DNA of 64,000 nucleotides from Hanstruepera marina (lineage in GTDB: Bacteria > Bacteroidota > Bacteroidia > Flavobacteriales > Flavobacteriaceae): assembly GCF_019880635.1 (NCBI RefSeq), contig NZ_JAINVX010000005.1:124001-188000 (forward strand), in the 5' to 3' direction. The notes under the pieces were generated by a model, which saw only the letters and a program-made list of their open reading frames with translations, was not told where the DNA came from and did no database searches. Position 1 is the first letter of the stretch. The number at the start of each line of letters is the position of its first letter. Shown in pieces: positions 63,272 to 64,000 of the stretch. The translations under genes and the position numbers were made by a program.

Positions 63272-64000
63272 TGGCATCTAATAAAAAGATACCTGAAGTT
63301 TCAACTTTCACCTTTTTAAGGCAAGCCCTAAAAATATTGAACAACCCTTTGCCATTTCATCGTAAAAATTTTGAGCGTTACGGCGATATTTTCAAGCTAA
63401 ATGTTGGTTTTGGTAACCATGCCATTTTTTCTAGAGATGCAACGCTAGCCGAATATGTGCTTCAAAAAAACTGGAAAAACTACAAAAAATCTACAATTCA
63501 AACAGAAGACCTTGCCAAGTATTTAGGAAAAGGACTATTGACTTCTGAAGGCGATACATGGCGTAAGCAGCGTAGACTTATTCAGCCTGCTTTTCATAAA
63601 TCGAATTTAGAAACTCTTATAGAAACCGTTAAGGATACCGTAATCCATGAAATTAAATACATTCAACCTAATACAAATGTTAATGTCTTACCTGTTTTTA
63701 GTGATTTAGCATTTAAAGTCGTTGTAAGAGCTCTATTCAGTAATGCTGCAACCGATTCGGAAATTAGAACCTTACAAAGTATTACAGAAGAAAACCAGCT
63801 TATGTTGGTAAAAGAGTTAAGGCAACCTTACTTAAAATGGTATTTTGAATCTTTTGGTATTATTGATAAACATTTAAAGCGTTCAAAAGAATCCAGAGAT
63901 ATCCTAAAGAATATCATTGTTAAAAGGAAACAAGAGCAAACAATTTACAACGATTTGTTGGATGTGCTGCTGGATGCACGATATGATGATGGTTCAGCTA
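63271..64000 (+). CDS. Cytochrome P450 (5' part, continues past the window)
   Basis: First 243 codons of a cytochrome P450, a heme-thiolate monooxygenase. The frame starts [20 protein letters not shown] and remains open to the window edge. The C-helix motif EGDTWRKQRRLIQPAFHKSN, which contacts heme propionate, and preceding SRDATLAEYVLQKNWKNYKK identify the family. The I-helix, ExxR and Cys heme-ligand motifs lie beyond the window, so activity cannot be judged. No TM or signal at the N-terminus: soluble. The ATG overlaps the ruvB stop by 1 nt. Confidence 0.88.
   Translation, partial: MASNKKIPEVSTFTFLRQALKILNNPLPFHRKNFERYGDIFKLNVGFGNHAIFSRDATLAEYVLQKNWKNYKKSTIQTEDLAKYLGKGLLTSEGDTWRKQRRLIQPAFHKSNLETLIETVKDTVIHEIKYIQPNTNVNVLPVFSDLAFKVVVRALFSNAATDSEIRTLQSITEENQLMLVKELRQPYLKWYFESFGIIDKHLKRSKESRDILKNIIVKRKQEQTIYNDLLDVLLDARYDDGSA

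Noticed and set aside
1-64000. CRISPR array, prophage, insertion sequence, integron, rRNA operon or replication origin
   Set aside because: No regular repeats, transposase, integrase, phage gene, rRNA segment or dnaA-box cluster was seen on either strand.

Overview
The window is chromosomal DNA from a member of the Bacteroidota, most likely a marine Flavobacteriaceae. It is AT-rich and gene-dense. Fourteen exact matches to the Bacteroidota -7 promoter element TAnnTTTG sit just upstream of genes, and three of them also have a TTG or TTTG -33 element exactly 19 nt away. Alternative complex III (ActABCDEF) takes the place of bc1, many exported proteins are lipoproteins, and the gene neighbourhoods (exbB/exbD, rplM-rpsI-rpsB-tsf-pyrH-frr, rimP-nusA-infB, Act-Cox) are those of this family. 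No phage, transposase, integrase, CRISPR array or rRNA was seen. No gene-free stretch exceeds 300 bases.

Layout. 1-5400: end of a TatD nuclease gene, ansA, tRNA-Ser, an ExbB/4-TM/ExbD/ExbD energy-transducing cluster, a PorT-like barrel and a membrane protein. 5400-10938 (minus): rpoN, asnS and an MMPL/RND transporter. 11056-15367 (minus): the ribosomal and translation operon rplM-rpsI-rpsB-tsf-pyrH-frr. 15562-20304: a small protein and a DinB gene divergent from a WYL regulator, then polA. 20405-26900: a cyanophycin cluster with isoaspartyl peptidase, a lipoprotein, cyanophycinase, cyanophycin synthetase and an aldehyde dehydrogenase. 26897-38701: an N-glycan breakdown locus, with two GH92 mannosidases and a glycosylasparaginase on one strand and GH20 hexosaminidase, CutC and GH2 beta-mannosidase on the other. 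38767-45500: metallophosphoesterase, cysteine-less thioredoxin, polysaccharide deacetylase, DUF2723 protein, tRNA-Gln and a universal stress protein. 45660-50597: rimP-nusA-infB and a SPOR protein. 50767-62179: one respiratory operon encoding ActA-F and cytochrome oxidase subunits II and I. 62249-64000: ruvB and the start of a cytochrome P450 gene.

How the genes work together. The cyanophycin genes encode synthesis (CphA), endo-hydrolysis (CphB) and dipeptide cleavage (IaaA), a complete nitrogen storage and recovery cycle. The adjoining glycan locus encodes the same activities that lysosomes use on high-mannose N-glycans: alpha-mannosidase, beta-mannosidase, beta-hexosaminidase and aspartylglucosaminidase. 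CutC, a TIM-barrel protein of uncertain function, is wedged between two of these glycosidase genes with 1-nt and 4-nt junctions. The respiratory operon links quinol oxidation to oxygen reduction.

Most notable points: the CutC placement; a pair of matching TGACA-N6-TGTCA dyads in the divergent dinB/WYL promoters; a perfect terminator-like hairpin in the rimP-nusA-infB leader; a 17-bp hairpin without a U-tract between rpsI and rpsB; and four convergent gene pairs whose stop codons overlap.
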